The notes under the pieces: generated by a model | Seen by the model: only the letters and a program-made list of their open reading frames with translations | Told to the model about the DNA's origin: nothing | Databases searched by the model: none | Made by a program: the position numbers and the translations under genes | From: Rubrivivax sp. | GTDB taxonomy: Bacteria > Pseudomonadota > Gammaproteobacteria > Burkholderiales > Burkholderiaceae_C | Length of the DNA: 59,529 bases | Assembly: GCA_030680415.1 (NCBI GenBank) | Contig: JAUXVE010000043.1 | Span: forward strand, 1-59,529 | Direction of reading: 5' to 3' | Part shown: positions 1 through 9,911 of the stretch, piece by piece | How the letters are laid out: each line of letters opens with the position of its first letter | How positions within the stretch are numbered: the stretch's first letter is position 1

Positions 1-509
1 GGCGCCGGCGTCGCCGGTGGCGCCACGGCAGCCGGTGCCGGTGTGATCACCGGCGCCGCCGCCACCGCAGCGGCCTGGGCGGCCAGGCGCGAACCCGGCG
101 GGTCGATCAGCAGCGTGTATGCGCGCACCAGGCGCCCGGAGGCCCAGTTGGCTTCGACGATGACGTCGACGAAAGGCTCGAGCACGGCGCGATCGCTGGT
201 AACGCGCAGCACGGCACGGCCGTCCGGCCGGCGCACCACCTGCACCACCGCCGACGGCAACACCGGGTTGTATTCGACGCCTGCGGCACGGTAGGCCTCG
301 GCCGAGGCCACGCGCAACTGCAGCGAGGCCGCTTCCTCGGGGGACAGGCTGGTGACTTCGATCTCGGCGCGCAGCGTCTCGCCCAGCGCCGACTGCACGG
401 TCAGCCGCCCCAGGCCCAGCGCCCAGGCCTGCGTTCCCCACAGGCAGGCGGCCGCCAGGGCCACCCCATTGAGCGCAAAACGCGCCGCGTTCGTCGGACG
501 GTGTCTCAA
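1..509 (-). CDS. fimV: FimV-like pilus assembly protein, N-terminal part
   Basis: This gene runs off the left edge, so only about 169 N-terminal residues are visible. FimV is an inner-membrane peptidoglycan-binding protein that supports type IV pilus assembly and twitching. The frame opens with TTG at 509, preceded by a G-rich ribosome binding site; the nearby ATG at 515 runs into a stop after two codons. A signal peptide (hydrophobic stretch about residues 13–28, ending in AWA) is followed by LGLGRLTVQSALGETLRAEI, the hallmark FimV start, and then by the conserved N-terminal domain with RRPDGRAVLRVTS. An Ala/Pro-rich linker begins before the edge. Placement directly downstream of asd, on the same strand, is usual in Burkholderiales. 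The LysM and C-terminal TPR regions are outside the window. Confidence 0.85.
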   Translation of the reverse strand, partial: MRHRPTNAARFALNGVALAAACLWGTQAWALGLGRLTVQSALGETLRAEIEVTSLSPEEAASLQLRVASAEAYRAAGVEYNPVLPSAVVQVVRRPDGRAVLRVTSDRAVLEPFVDVIVEANWASGRLVRAYTLLIDPPGSRLAAQAAAVAAAPVITPAPAAVAPPATPA

Positions 510-731
510 GGCATTTCCCCCCTGCGATCGGGCTTGGCGCCGCTGGTCGCGCGCCGCCGTCTCTTCAAGCCACCCTCACCGGGCAACAGCGCGCAGTGAC
601 AGAACGGCAGAAATCGCAACAGCATCAAGCATATAGGAGCGCAAACTCACGCAGAAGCTGATGATTGGCAGGGAAATGCTTTGTTTCCGGAGCTAGCCCG
701 GGCTGTTGTGGGTGGGCAACGGCCCTCGGCA

Positions 732-1871
732 TCACTGCCGCAGCAGGATGCGCAGCATGCGCCGCAGCGGTTCCGCAGCACCCCACAGCAACTGGTCGCC
801 GATGGTGAAGGCGCCCAGGTAGTCGTCGCCGAGGCCCAGCTTGCGTACACGGCCGACGGCGATCTTCATGGTGCCTGTCACGGCCACCGGCGTCAGGCCG
901 TGCACTGTGTCCATGCGCTGGTTGGGCACGACGCTGACCCACTCGTTGTCGGCGCGGATCATGGCCTCGATGTCGGCCAGCGGCACGTTCTTCTTCAACT
1001 TGAAGGTCAGCGCCTGGCTGTGGCAGCGCATCGCGCCGACGCGCACGCACAGGCTGTCGATGGGCGTGGCCGGTGTGCCAAAGCCGGGGCCGCGGCCGAG
1101 GATCTTGTTGGTTTCGGCGCCGCCCTTCCACTCTTCCAGGCTGGTGCCGTCGCCGCGATCGGCGTCGATCCAGGGGATCAGGCTGCCGCCCAGGGGCACC
1201 ATGAAGTTCTTGGTCTCTTCTGCCGACATGCCGCGCTGCGTGGCAGCGACCTGGCGGTCGATCTCCAGGATGGCGCTGGCCGGGTCGTCGAGCAGCGGCC
1301 GCACGGCCGCGTTCAACGTGCCGTACTGCGTGAGCAACTCGCGCATGTGCTGCGCGCCGCCGCCGCTGGCGGCCTGGTAGGTGGTGGCCGTCATCCATTC
1401 CACGAGGTCGGCCTTGAACAGCGCGCCCAGGCCCATCAGCATGCAACTGACGGTGCAATTGCCGCCGATGTAGTCCTTGATGCCCTTGGCCAGCGCGGCT
1501 TCGATCACCGGCATGTTGACCGGGTCGAGGATGATGACGGCGTCGTCGTTCATGCGCAGGGTCTTGGCGGCGTCGATCCAGTAGCCCTTCCAGCCGCCGG
1601 CGCGCAGTTGCGGATAGACCGCCTTGGTGTACTCGCCGCCCTGGCAGGTGATGACGATGTCGCAGCGCTTCAGCGCTTCGATGTCGTTGGCATCCTTCAG
1701 CGTGGTCTCGTTCTTCGCCAGACCTGCGATCGCCGCCGGCAGCGCGCCGCCGGCGTTGCTGGTGGAAAAGAACATCGGCTCGATGAGCGCGAAGTCACCT
1801 TCGGCCTGCATGCGGTCCATGAGCACGGAACCCACCATGCCGCGCCAACCTACCAATCCTACGAGTGCCAT
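732..1871 (-). CDS. asd: Aspartate-semialdehyde dehydrogenase
   Basis: The enzyme reduces aspartyl phosphate to aspartate semialdehyde with NADPH, the branch point to lysine/diaminopimelate, threonine and methionine. At 379 aa it matches the long proteobacterial Asd class. The N-terminus VGLVGWRGMVGSVLMDRM is the NADP-binding glycine motif, and GGNCTVSCM holds the catalytic cysteine near residue 135. The substrate-binding region RVGAMRCHSQALT follows in the C-terminal half. It is the third step of a minus-strand run (leuC, leuD, leuB, asd), 90 bases after leuB, and is followed by fimV after a gap of about 220 bases. The gene looks intact. Confidence 0.97.
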   Translation of the reverse strand: MALVGLVGWRGMVGSVLMDRMQAEGDFALIEPMFFSTSNAGGALPAAIAGLAKNETTLKDANDIEALKRCDIVITCQGGEYTKAVYPQLRAGGWKGYWIDAAKTLRMNDDAVIILDPVNMPVIEAALAKGIKDYIGGNCTVSCMLMGLGALFKADLVEWMTATTYQAASGGGAQHMRELLTQYGTLNAAVRPLLDDPASAILEIDRQVAATQRGMSAEETKNFMVPLGGSLIPWIDADRGDGTSLEEWKGGAETNKILGRGPGFGTPATPIDSLCVRVGAMRCHSQALTFKLKKNVPLADIEAMIRADNEWVSVVPNQRMDTVHGLTPVAVTGTMKIAVGRVRKLGLGDDYLGAFTIGDQLLWGAAEPLRRMLRILLRQ

Positions 1872-1961
1872 TTGAGTTTCGCCTTTCCGTTGTTCCGGAC
1901 CCCTGGGTGCCCCCGGCTCGTTTCGCCGGGGTCCAGAAGGGGGCGAGACGATCCGAGAGCC

Positions 1962-3056
<1,095 letters not shown>

Positions 3057-3071
3057 TCTTGTTTTCCTTCT

Positions 3072-3722
3072 TCAACCCAGCTGGGTCTGTGCGAGCCAGG
3101 GCATCTTGGCCAGGCGCTCGGCCTCGAAGGCCCGGATCTTGTCGGCATGGCGCAGCGTGAGGCCGATGTCGTCCAAGCCGTTGACCAGGCAGTACTTGCG
3201 GAAGGGCTGCACGTCGAAGGGCAGTTCGCTGCCGTCGGGCTTGATCACCACCTGCCGGGGCAGGTCCACCTTGAGGCTGTAGCCGGGGAAGGCGAAGACC
3301 TCGTCGAACAGCTTGGCCACCTGCGATGCCGGCAGTTGCATGGGCAACAGGCCGTTCTTGAAGCAGTTGTTGAAGAAGATGTCGGCAAAGCTGGGCGCGA
3401 TGATGGCGCGAAAGCCGTACTGCTCGAGCGCCCAGGGCGCGTGCTCGCGGCTGGAGCCGCAGCCGAAGTTGCTGCGCGCCAGCAGGACCGATGCACCCTG
3501 GTAGCGCGGCTGGTTGAGCACGAAGTCGGGGTTCGGCTTGCGCGACACCGGGTCCTGCCCCGGCTCGCCCGGGTCCAGGTAGCGCCAGGCGTCGAACAGG
3601 TTGGGGCCGAAGCCGCTGCGCGCGATCGACTTCAGGAACTGCTTGGGGATGATGGCGTCGGTGTCGACGTTGTCGCGGTCCATCGGGGCCACCAGCCCCT
3701 GGTGCACGGTGAAGGCTTGCAT
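3072..3722 (-). CDS. leuD: 3-isopropylmalate dehydratase small subunit
   Basis: LeuD is the small swivel-domain subunit of isopropylmalate isomerase and forms a heterodimer with LeuC. The ATG at 3722 ([20 protein letters not shown]) was chosen because a GAAAGGA ribosome binding site sits just upstream; the frame stays open for 11 more codons with no good site. The resulting 216 aa is the usual size for the bacterial protein. [11 protein letters not shown] and the [13 protein letters not shown] active-site loop are present. It begins 13 bases after the leuC stop. Confidence 0.97.
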   Translation of the reverse strand: MQAFTVHQGLVAPMDRDNVDTDAIIPKQFLKSIARSGFGPNLFDAWRYLDPGEPGQDPVSRKPNPDFVLNQPRYQGASVLLARSNFGCGSSREHAPWALEQYGFRAIIAPSFADIFFNNCFKNGLLPMQLPASQVAKLFDEVFAFPGYSLKVDLPRQVVIKPDGSELPFDVQPFRKYCLVNGLDDIGLTLRHADKIRAFEAERLAKMPWLAQTQLG

Positions 3723-3735
3723 GGGACGTGTCCTT

Positions 3736-5160
3736 TCAGGCGATGCGCCTGACATCGACGAAGTGGCCGTTGAGCGCCGCCGCCGCCGCCATCGCCGGGC
3801 TCACCAGGTGCGTGCGGCCGCCGGCGCCCTGGCGGCCTTCGAAGTTGCGGTTGCTGGTGCTGGCGCAGCGCTCGCCGGGCTCCAGGCGGTCGGCGTTCAT
3901 CGCCAGGCACATGCTGCAGCCGGGTTCGCGCCACTCGAAGCCGGCGGCCTTGAAGATCTCGTGCAGGCCCTCGGCTTCGGCCTGCGCCTTGACCAGTCCC
4001 GAGCCCGGCACCACCAGCGCCAGCCTGACGTTGCCGGCGACGCGGCCGCCGCTGCGCTTGACCACGGCGGCCGCTTCGCGCAGGTCCTCGATGCGGCTGT
4101 TGGTGCAGCTGCCGATGAAGACCTTGTCGATGCGGATGTCGGTGATGGCCTTGTTGGGCTGCAGTCCCATGTAGGCCAGTGCACGCTCGATGGCGTCGCG
4201 CTTGGCGGCGTCCTTTTCCTTGTCCGGGTCGGGCACGTGGCCGTCCACCGGCAGCACCATCTCGGGGCTGGTGCCCCACGTCACCTGCGGCTGGATCTGC
4301 GTCGCGTCGAGATCGACCACGGCGTCCCATTTCGCGCCGGGGTCGGACTGCAGCGTGCGCCAGTGCGCCACGGCGTGGTCCCACGCGACCCCGGCGGGTG
4401 CCAGCGGGCGCCCCTTGCAGTAGGCGATGGTCTTGTCGTCCACCGCCACCAGCCCGGCGCGCGCGCCGGCCTCGATGGCCATGTTGCACACCGTCATGCG
4501 GCCTTCCATGCTCAGGCCGCGGATGGTGGAGCCGCCGAACTCGATGGTGTGCCCGGTGCCGCCGGCGGTGCCGATCCTGCCGATGATGGCCAGCACCACG
4601 TCCTTGGCGGTGACGCCGGCGCCCAGGGTGCCGTCCACGCGCACCAGCATGTTCTTCGCCTTCCTGGCCAGCAGCGTCTGCGTGGCCATCACATGCTCGA
4701 CCTCGCTGGTGCCGATGCCGTGCGCGAGCGCGCCGAAGGCGCCGTGGGTCGAGGTGTGCGAGTCGCCGCAGACCACCGTCATGCCCGGCAGCGTGGCGCC
4801 GTTCTCGGGCCCGATGACATGCACGATGCCCTGGCGCTTGTGCAGGAAGGGAAAGTACGCCGCCGCGCCCGAGGCCCGGATATTGGCGTCCAGCGTCGTG
4901 ATCTGCAGTTTGCTGATGCTGTCCGTGATGCCGTCGTAGCCGTCGGCCCAGCCGGTGGTGGGCGTGTTGTGGTCGGCGGTGGCGACGATGCTGCTCACGC
5001 GCCAGACCTTGCGCCCGGCCAGCCGCAGGCCCTCGAAGGCCTGCGGGCTGGTGACCTCGTGCACCAGGTGGCGGTCGATGTAAAGCACGGCGGTGCCGTC
5101 TTCCTCGGTGTGGACGACGTGTTCGTCCCACAGCTTGTCGTACAGGGTCCTGGCCATCAT
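3736..5160 (-). CDS. leuC: 3-isopropylmalate dehydratase large subunit
   Basis: LeuC is the aconitase-family subunit that isomerises 2- to 3-isopropylmalate with a [4Fe-4S] cluster. Cluster ligands are visible in [12 protein letters not shown] and in [29 protein letters not shown] is the family signature, split here only for description. The 474 residues match family length. Two adjacent ATGs are possible; the first (5160) has a GGAGG sequence eight bases upstream, so it is preferred. It is the first gene of the leuCDB-asd run on the minus strand. Confidence 0.97.
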   Translation of the reverse strand: MMARTLYDKLWDEHVVHTEEDGTAVLYIDRHLVHEVTSPQAFEGLRLAGRKVWRVSSIVATADHNTPTTGWADGYDGITDSISKLQITTLDANIRASGAAAYFPFLHKRQGIVHVIGPENGATLPGMTVVCGDSHTSTHGAFGALAHGIGTSEVEHVMATQTLLARKAKNMLVRVDGTLGAGVTAKDVVLAIIGRIGTAGGTGHTIEFGGSTIRGLSMEGRMTVCNMAIEAGARAGLVAVDDKTIAYCKGRPLAPAGVAWDHAVAHWRTLQSDPGAKWDAVVDLDATQIQPQVTWGTSPEMVLPVDGHVPDPDKEKDAAKRDAIERALAYMGLQPNKAITDIRIDKVFIGSCTNSRIEDLREAAAVVKRSGGRVAGNVRLALVVPGSGLVKAQAEAEGLHEIFKAAGFEWREPGCSMCLAMNADRLEPGERCASTSNRNFEGRQGAGGRTHLVSPAMAAAAALNGHFVDVRRIA

Positions 5161-5235
5161 GCGGTCAACCTCCGATGTCGATTGTCCCGCATCCCTCCCG
5201 GGGTTCGGGTTCCGGCTGTCTGCAGGCGGTGGCCT

Positions 5236-5688
5236 TCAGGCGGCCGCGCGGCTTTCCAGCTCGAACTTCGGCCCCGGCGGCAGTTGAAGCTGGCGCGCCA
5301 GTTCGTCCAGGCAAGCGCGCTCCATGAGCGTGGTCTTGTCCACGGCCACCACACTGGCCAGGTAGATTTCGGCGGCCATCTCCGGGTCGGTGGCTGCAGC
5401 GGCCACGTCGGCGGGGTCGACAGGCCGGCGCACTTCGCTTTCGACCCAGCCCCGCATTTCAGCGTCGGCGTCCAGGCGCTGCAGCGCCGCTTCGACCTTG
5501 CCGCGCTCGGCGTCGTCCATGTGGCCGTCTGACTTGGCAGCGGCGATCAGCGCCTTGAGCATGGCGCGGCTGTGCAGCTCGGCCTGCGGTGCCGGCAGCG
5601 CAGCGAATCCAGCGGAAACAGCGGCCGGTGTCGCCGCCGACGCGGCACCGGGTGCGCCCGCAGCGGCGTTCTGCCGCTGCCAATCGCC
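5236..5688 (-). pseudogene. DUF533 (YebE-like) protein, 5' end lost to a transposon junction
   Basis: The last 150 or so codons encode a recognisable DUF533 domain: DWQRQN, then ALIAAAKSDGHMDDAERGKV and the all-helical tellurite-resistance-like tail, ending at 5236. The frame continues upstream to 5886, but from about 5689 onward those codons are the antisense of a transposase relic and match nothing expected of the family. The N-terminal segment usual in YebE-like proteins (a glycine-rich transmembrane hairpin) is missing. I therefore read it as a 5'-truncated gene. A chimeric 216-aa protein could be made but would lack the membrane anchor. Function of the family is unknown. Confidence 0.75.
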
Positions 5689-6187
5689 ACAGGCTGTGCT
5701 CAAACTGAAGACGCCCTGTCGGGACGGCACCACGCATCTGGCGATGTCGCCGCTGGAGTTCATGCAGCGGCTTGCGGCCCTGGTGCCCAGACCGAGGCTG
5801 CACCTGATCCGTTTGGTGTCCGCGCAACTTCGCTTCGCGAAGTGAGCGGACCCCCGCTGCGCGAGCCATGGGGTGCTGGCATCCAACGCCAGGCTGCGCG
5901 GGCTGGTGGTGCCGCAAGAGCCCGAGCCGCCCGCGCAGGAAGCAAAGCCCGCCGGGTGCGAGGCGAACTGTGCGCATCACCGCCCTGTGCGGCTGAGCTG
6001 GGCCAAGCTGCTCAAGCGGGTCTTCGAGCTAGACCTGGAGCACTGCCCGAACTGCGCAGGCGAGCTGAAGATCATTGCGGCGATCCTGGAAGCGCCGGTG
6101 ATCGAGAAGATCCTCACGCACCTGGGCTTACAGGCAAGAGCACCACCCAGGGCGCCAGCCCGGGGGCAGGCGCTGCAGGCGGCCTGA
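5689..6187 (+). mobile_element. IS91-like transposase, C-terminal relic
   Basis: Translation in one frame gives VLKLKTPCRDGTTHLAMSP, then EFMQRLAALVPRPRLHLIR, and later LSWAKLLKRVFELDLEHCPN with CAGELKIIAAILEAPVIEKI. These are, from memory, the typical C-terminal segments of IS91/ISCR-type (Y2, HUH-class) transposases, including a CPNC-type zinc motif (HCPNCAGELK). The catalytic HUH and tyrosine regions are absent, so the copy cannot transpose. A stop at 5843–5845 interrupts the frame inside a short palindromic insertion (see 5813–5866). The left boundary is sharp: DUF533 codons stop at about 5688 and transposase codons start at about 5690. The right boundary is less clear, lying between 6187 and about 6465. 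Confidence 0.8.
5813..5866. repeat. Short hairpin insertion inside the transposase relic
   Basis: Between the Arg codon of RLHLIR and the His codon of HGVLASNA lie 54 bases that I would expect to be a single Phe codon in an intact IS91-like transposase. The extra bases contain a strong stem-loop: GTCCGC (5818–5823) pairs with GCGGAC (5846–5851), and inside it ACTTCGC (5827–5833) pairs with GCGAAGT (5837–5843). The added length is a multiple of three, so the frame continues on both sides, but it carries a TGA. It looks like a REP-type or other small palindromic unit that inserted after the transposase became inactive or was itself the cause. Confidence 0.55.
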
Positions 6188-6274
6188 CCACCCCCCCAAG
6201 CAGTCAGCGTTCAGGCGACCCGGTGCCCAGGGCCGCGGGGATCGGCTGCGTCCGGGCTTCGCAGGACCGAATCA

Positions 6275-6907
6275 ATGCGTCGGAATCGGCAGGGTAAACG
6301 CTGGACTCAAGCAGCTGATGCACGTCCTCGACCGCAGTCAGCGGCTCTCGGCCGGCGATCGTCGACCACAACGACCGCACTCAGCGCCTCGGACCGATGC
6401 GCCAGGCCACCCAATCGCCACCCCGACGCCACGAAAAGAGCGTTTGAACGACCTATCCTCAAAGAGCCACGCACGCACCTGGTGGACTTCCTGCGCGAGA
6501 CCCTCGGCCTCAAGGGCAGCCACCTGGGCTGCGAACACGGCGTCTGCGGCGCCTGCACCGTCGAGCTCAACGGGCACACGGTGCGCGGCTGTCTCACGCT
6601 GGCCGTACAGGCCGACGGCGGCACGGTCGACACCATCGAGGGCCTGAGCCGGGCCGGGGTCATCCGCGACCTGCAGGACGCCTTCGTGCAGCGCAACGCC
6701 CTGCAGTGCGGCTTCTGCACCTCGGGCATGCTGATGGCCGCCAAGGAACTCGTCGAGCAGCGGCCCGACGCCAACCGCGCCGAGGTGCGCGAATGGATTT
6801 CAGGCAACTACTGCCGCTGCACCGGCTATCACGCGATCGTCGACGCGATCTGCGACGTCCTGCAGCAGCGCAAGGCGGCCGCCGGCCACACGGAGGCATC
6901 GGCATGA
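6275..6907 (+). CDS. 2Fe-2S subunit of a molybdenum hydroxylase (CoxS/XdhA-type), N-terminus replaced
   Basis: From about 6467 the protein reads EPRTHLVDFLRETLGLKGSH, then GCEHGVCGACTVELNG (plant-type 2Fe-2S cluster) and QCGFCTSGMLMAAKEL with NYCRCTGYHAIVDAI (second 2Fe-2S cluster). All eight cluster cysteines are present. The usual first 20 or so residues (an initial beta hairpin with VNG) are missing. They are replaced by about 64 residues of low-complexity sequence read from the transposon-scar DNA, MRRNRQGKRWTQAADARP being the only visible start. Stability and function of the product are doubtful. Its stop overlaps the start of the large subunit by four bases (ATGA), so it was the first gene of an operon whose promoter was probably lost or changed by the insertion. 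Confidence 0.75.
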   Translation: MRRNRQGKRWTQAADARPRPQSAALGRRSSTTTTALSASDRCARPPNRHPDATKRAFERPILKEPRTHLVDFLRETLGLKGSHLGCEHGVCGACTVELNGHTVRGCLTLAVQADGGTVDTIEGLSRAGVIRDLQDAFVQRNALQCGFCTSGMLMAAKELVEQRPDANRAEVREWISGNYCRCTGYHAIVDAICDVLQQRKAAAGHTEASA

Positions 6908-9324
6908 AGCGCGATGACATCGTCGACCTCGAGCCCGGTGTGGACCATCCCGCGCCGCTGACCTCCGTCACCGAGGACGCCCGCTACATCGGCGTCTCGG
7001 TGCCGCGAGGCGGCATTGAGCGCCTCACGCAGGGCCTGGGTCAGTTCGTCGACGACCTCGAACTGCCGCGCATGGCGCACGTGGCCTACTGGCGCAGCCC
7101 GGTGGCGCACATGCGCATCAGGACGATCCACGCCGACGAGGCGCGCGCCGTGCCCGGCGTGCTGCTGGTGGCCGACGGCCACGACCTGGCCAAGGTCTGC
7201 AAGCCCTGGGTGGCCGTGCTCGGCCATCTGGCGGGGATGAAGTCGGCCCCGCAGTACCCGCTGGCGGTGGACCGCGCCTGCTGGCAGGGCGAGCCCGTGG
7301 TGGCGGTGGTTGCCGAGACGCGAGCCCAGGCCGAAGACGCCCTGCAGCTCATCACGGTGGATTGGCAGGAGCTGCCTGCGGCCACCGATATGCAGACCGC
7401 GCTCGATCCGTCCACGCCGCTGATCCACCCCGAACTCGGCGACAGCCTGTGCTTCACGCGCAGCCTCGACGTCGGCGAGGTGGACAAGGTCTTTGCCGGG
7501 GCCGACACGGTGGCCGAAGCGACCCTCGAGTTCGGCCGCCACACCGGCGTGACACTCGAGCCGCGCGTCCAGATCGCACACTGGAACCCGGCCGAGCAGC
7601 GCCTCACCGTGTACCACTCCTCCCAGGCCCCGCACATGATGCAGGACCTGTACGGGCGCCAGTTCGACCTGCCGGCCAGCGCCATCCGCGTGGTCTGCAA
7701 GGACGTGGGTGGCTCCTTCGGCATCAAGGTGCACGCCTACCCCGACGACTTCGCCACCGTGGCGCTGTCCATCATGCTCGGACGCCCGGTGAAGTTCGTG
7801 GCCGACCGGCTCGAGAGCTTCAGCAGCGACATCCACGCGCGCCACCACCGGGTGAAGGGCCGCATCGCGGTGAACCGGGACGGCGAGATCCTGGGCTTCG
7901 AGATCGACGATCTCACCGGCATCGGCCCGTACTCGGTGTTCCCGCGCACCAGCGCCATCGAGGGCAACCAGGTGGTCAACCTGGTGGGCGGTCCGTACAA
8001 GCACAAGCACTACCGCGCCAAGCTGAACGTGGTGTTCCAGAACAAGACGCCGACATGCCAGTACCGCGGCGTGGGCCACCCGATCGCCTGCGCCGTCACC
8101 GAGGCGCTGGTGGACCTGGCGGCGCAGAAGATAGGCATGGACCCGCTGGAGATCCGCCAGCGCAATGTGATCCCCGACGACGCCTACCCCACGGCCGGTG
8201 CCTCCGGCATCAAGCTGGAGATCCTCTCGCACGAGGCCAGCCTGAGGAAGCTGCGCGAGCTGATGAACTACGACGCCTTGCGCGCCGAGCAGGCGGCGCT
8301 GCGCAAGCAGGGCATCCATCGCGGCATCGGCTTTGCCACCGTGATCGAGCTCACCAACCCCAGCGCCGCGTTCTACGGCGTCGGCGGTGCGCGCATCGCC
8401 TCGCAGGACGGCGCCACCGTGCGCCTGGACCCCGAGGGCGACATCACGGTGCTGGTGGGCGTCGGCGAGCAAGGCCAGGGCACCGAGGGCATCTACCGCC
8501 AGATCGCGGCCGACGCCGTGGGGGTGGACATCCACAAGGTGCGCATCGTCACCGGCGACACCGACGTCACGCCCTACGGCGGCGGCACCTGGGCTTCGCG
8601 CGGCGCCGGCGTGGGCGGCGAGGCGGTGCTGCTGGCCGGTCAGGCGCTGCGCGCGAACATCCTCAAGGTGGCGGCCGTCATCCTCAAGCGCGAGGCCGCC
8701 ACGCTGGCGGTGCGGCGCGGCCGCATCGTCGATGCTGCCAGCCAGGAGGAGTTGCTGCCCTTGCACGAACTCGGCCGCATCGCCTACTTCCGCTCCGACA
8801 CGCTGCCGGCGGGGTTCACGCCCGAGCTGATGGTCACGCGCCACTACGCGCAACGTGACTTCCCGTTCATCTTCACCAACGGCGCGCAGGCGTCCTACGT
8901 CGAGATCGACACCGACACCGGCTTCGTCAGGCTGCTCAAGCACTGGGCGGTGGAGGATTGCGGCCGCGTGCTCAACCCGATGCTGGTGGACGAGCAGATG
9001 CGCGGCGCCATCGTGCAGGGCATCGGCGGCGCGCTGCTGGAGGAGTGCCTGTACGACGACGCCGGCCTGATGATCAACGCCAACATGGCCGACTACCTGG
9101 TGCCGATGGCCGCCGAGATGCCCGACATCGAGGTGGCCCACGTGCAGACGCCCACGGCGAGCTCGAAGCTGGGCGCCAAGGGCGCGGGCGAGGCCGGCAC
9201 GGCCGGTGCACCTGCTGCGGTGATGAACGCGATCAACGACGCGCTGGCACCGTTCGACGCGCACGTGTTCTCGCAGCCGATCACGCCGCAGAAGGTGCTG
9301 CGCGCGCTGGGCAAGGTGAACTGA
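6904..9324 (+). CDS. Molybdopterin-binding subunit of an aldehyde/xanthine-type hydroxylase (CoxL-like)
   Basis: The 806-aa product belongs to the xanthine dehydrogenase/aldehyde oxidase/CO dehydrogenase large-subunit family, which binds the molybdenum cofactor and hydroxylates a carbon centre with water. Visible landmarks are the a/b-hammerhead domain (about residues 30–150), KDVGGSFGIKVHAYPDD, QYRGVGHPIA, GVGEQGQGTEGIYRQIAADA and KGAGEAGTAGAPAAVMNAIN, the last holding the conserved active-site glutamate. The CO dehydrogenase AYRCSFR loop is absent, so CO oxidation is unlikely. The start at 6904 overlaps the upstream 2Fe-2S gene. No FAD subunit lies beside it, so electrons must leave through another partner. 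Substrate cannot be told from sequence. Confidence 0.88.
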   Translation: MKRDDIVDLEPGVDHPAPLTSVTEDARYIGVSVPRGGIERLTQGLGQFVDDLELPRMAHVAYWRSPVAHMRIRTIHADEARAVPGVLLVADGHDLAKVCKPWVAVLGHLAGMKSAPQYPLAVDRACWQGEPVVAVVAETRAQAEDALQLITVDWQELPAATDMQTALDPSTPLIHPELGDSLCFTRSLDVGEVDKVFAGADTVAEATLEFGRHTGVTLEPRVQIAHWNPAEQRLTVYHSSQAPHMMQDLYGRQFDLPASAIRVVCKDVGGSFGIKVHAYPDDFATVALSIMLGRPVKFVADRLESFSSDIHARHHRVKGRIAVNRDGEILGFEIDDLTGIGPYSVFPRTSAIEGNQVVNLVGGPYKHKHYRAKLNVVFQNKTPTCQYRGVGHPIACAVTEALVDLAAQKIGMDPLEIRQRNVIPDDAYPTAGASGIKLEILSHEASLRKLRELMNYDALRAEQAALRKQGIHRGIGFATVIELTNPSAAFYGVGGARIASQDGATVRLDPEGDITVLVGVGEQGQGTEGIYRQIAADAVGVDIHKVRIVTGDTDVTPYGGGTWASRGAGVGGEAVLLAGQALRANILKVAAVILKREAATLAVRRGRIVDAASQEELLPLHELGRIAYFRSDTLPAGFTPELMVTRHYAQRDFPFIFTNGAQASYVEIDTDTGFVRLLKHWAVEDCGRVLNPMLVDEQMRGAIVQGIGGALLEECLYDDAGLMINANMADYLVPMAAEMPDIEVAHVQTPTASSKLGAKGAGEAGTAGAPAAVMNAINDALAPFDAHVFSQPITPQKVLRALGKVN

Positions 9325-9332
9325 GGCACGCC

Positions 9333-9764
9333 ATGGGCCTGAGCCTCAACCACGTCTCCATCCGCACCTCGGATCTCGAGGCCTGTCGGCGCTTCTACGT
9401 GGACGTGCTCGGGCTGGCGGCCGGGCCTCGTCCCGACTTCCCGTTCCCGGGCATCTGGCTTTACGCCGGGCCTGCCACGGCGTGGTCGAATGCCGTGGTG
9501 CACGTCATCGGGGCCGACCCCGCGCATCCCGAGGGCCTCGAAGGCTACCTGGGGCCGCGCAAGGGCACGGCCGCGCGCGGTGGCGGTGTGGTCGACCACG
9601 TGGCCTTCCACGACACGGGGCTGGCGCAGATGCGGCAAAGACTCGCCGCCCTGGGCATCGCGGCGCGCGAGCGCACCGTGCCGGACATCGGGCTGCAGCA
9701 ACTGTTCCTCGAGGATCCGGATGGGGTCGTGATCGAGCTGAACTACCCGGCCGCCGAGGCCTGA
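9333..9764 (+). CDS. VOC-family (glyoxalase/dioxygenase fold) protein
   Basis: A 143-aa vicinal-oxygen-chelate protein. It opens LNHVSIRTSDLEACRRFYVD, the first beta-alpha-beta module with a metal-ligand His, and has a second module starting VDHVAFHDTGLAQMRQRL and ending FLEDPDGVVIELNY, where the last Glu is the usual final metal ligand. It starts eight bases after the Mo-hydroxylase large subunit and ends at a strong hairpin, so it is the last gene of that operon. Members act as lyases, isomerases or ring-cleaving dioxygenases; the substrate is not apparent. Its association with the hydroxylase suggests the same catabolic route. Confidence 0.85.
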   Translation: MGLSLNHVSIRTSDLEACRRFYVDVLGLAAGPRPDFPFPGIWLYAGPATAWSNAVVHVIGADPAHPEGLEGYLGPRKGTAARGGGVVDHVAFHDTGLAQMRQRLAALGIAARERTVPDIGLQQLFLEDPDGVVIELNYPAAEA

Positions 9765-9766
9765 GC

Positions 9767-9795
9767 GCCGGCTGCGGCCTCGGGCCGCAGCCGGC
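9767..9795 (+). terminator. Strong hairpin after the Mo-hydroxylase operon
   Basis: Immediately after the VOC stop codon a perfect 13-bp stem (9767–9779 pairing with 9783–9795) closes a three-base TCG loop. It is followed by a pyrimidine tract made of CCTT repeats rather than a run of T. Position and strength fit a transcription terminator. Confidence 0.6.
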
Positions 9796-9823
9796 CTTCC
9801 TTCCTTCCTTCCTTCCTTCCTTC
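9795..9823. repeat. CCTT tetranucleotide repeat, seven copies
   Basis: Seven perfect tandem CCTT units plus one extra C lie 30 bases after the VOC stop and directly on the 3' side of a strong hairpin. Tetranucleotide runs of this kind change length by slippage. Here it is outside any gene I can support, so phase variation of a protein is not indicated. Confidence 0.9.
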
Positions 9824-9911
9824 ATCAGCGACGAGTTCATGGCTTTCAGTGGCTGGCGCCACGCGTTCTGCAAGGGGTATGGCGCGCGTCGCACGGCCTG
9901 GGCCACCTCAT

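Noticed and set aside
5236..5886. A normal 216-aa DUF533 protein
   Set aside because: The first 66 or so codons are the antisense of transposase sequence and the family's membrane segment is missing, so the 5' end is a transposon artefact.
6904..9324. Aerobic CO dehydrogenase large subunit (coxL)
   Set aside because: The AYRCSFR active-site loop of true CoxL is not present, and there is no CoxM gene.
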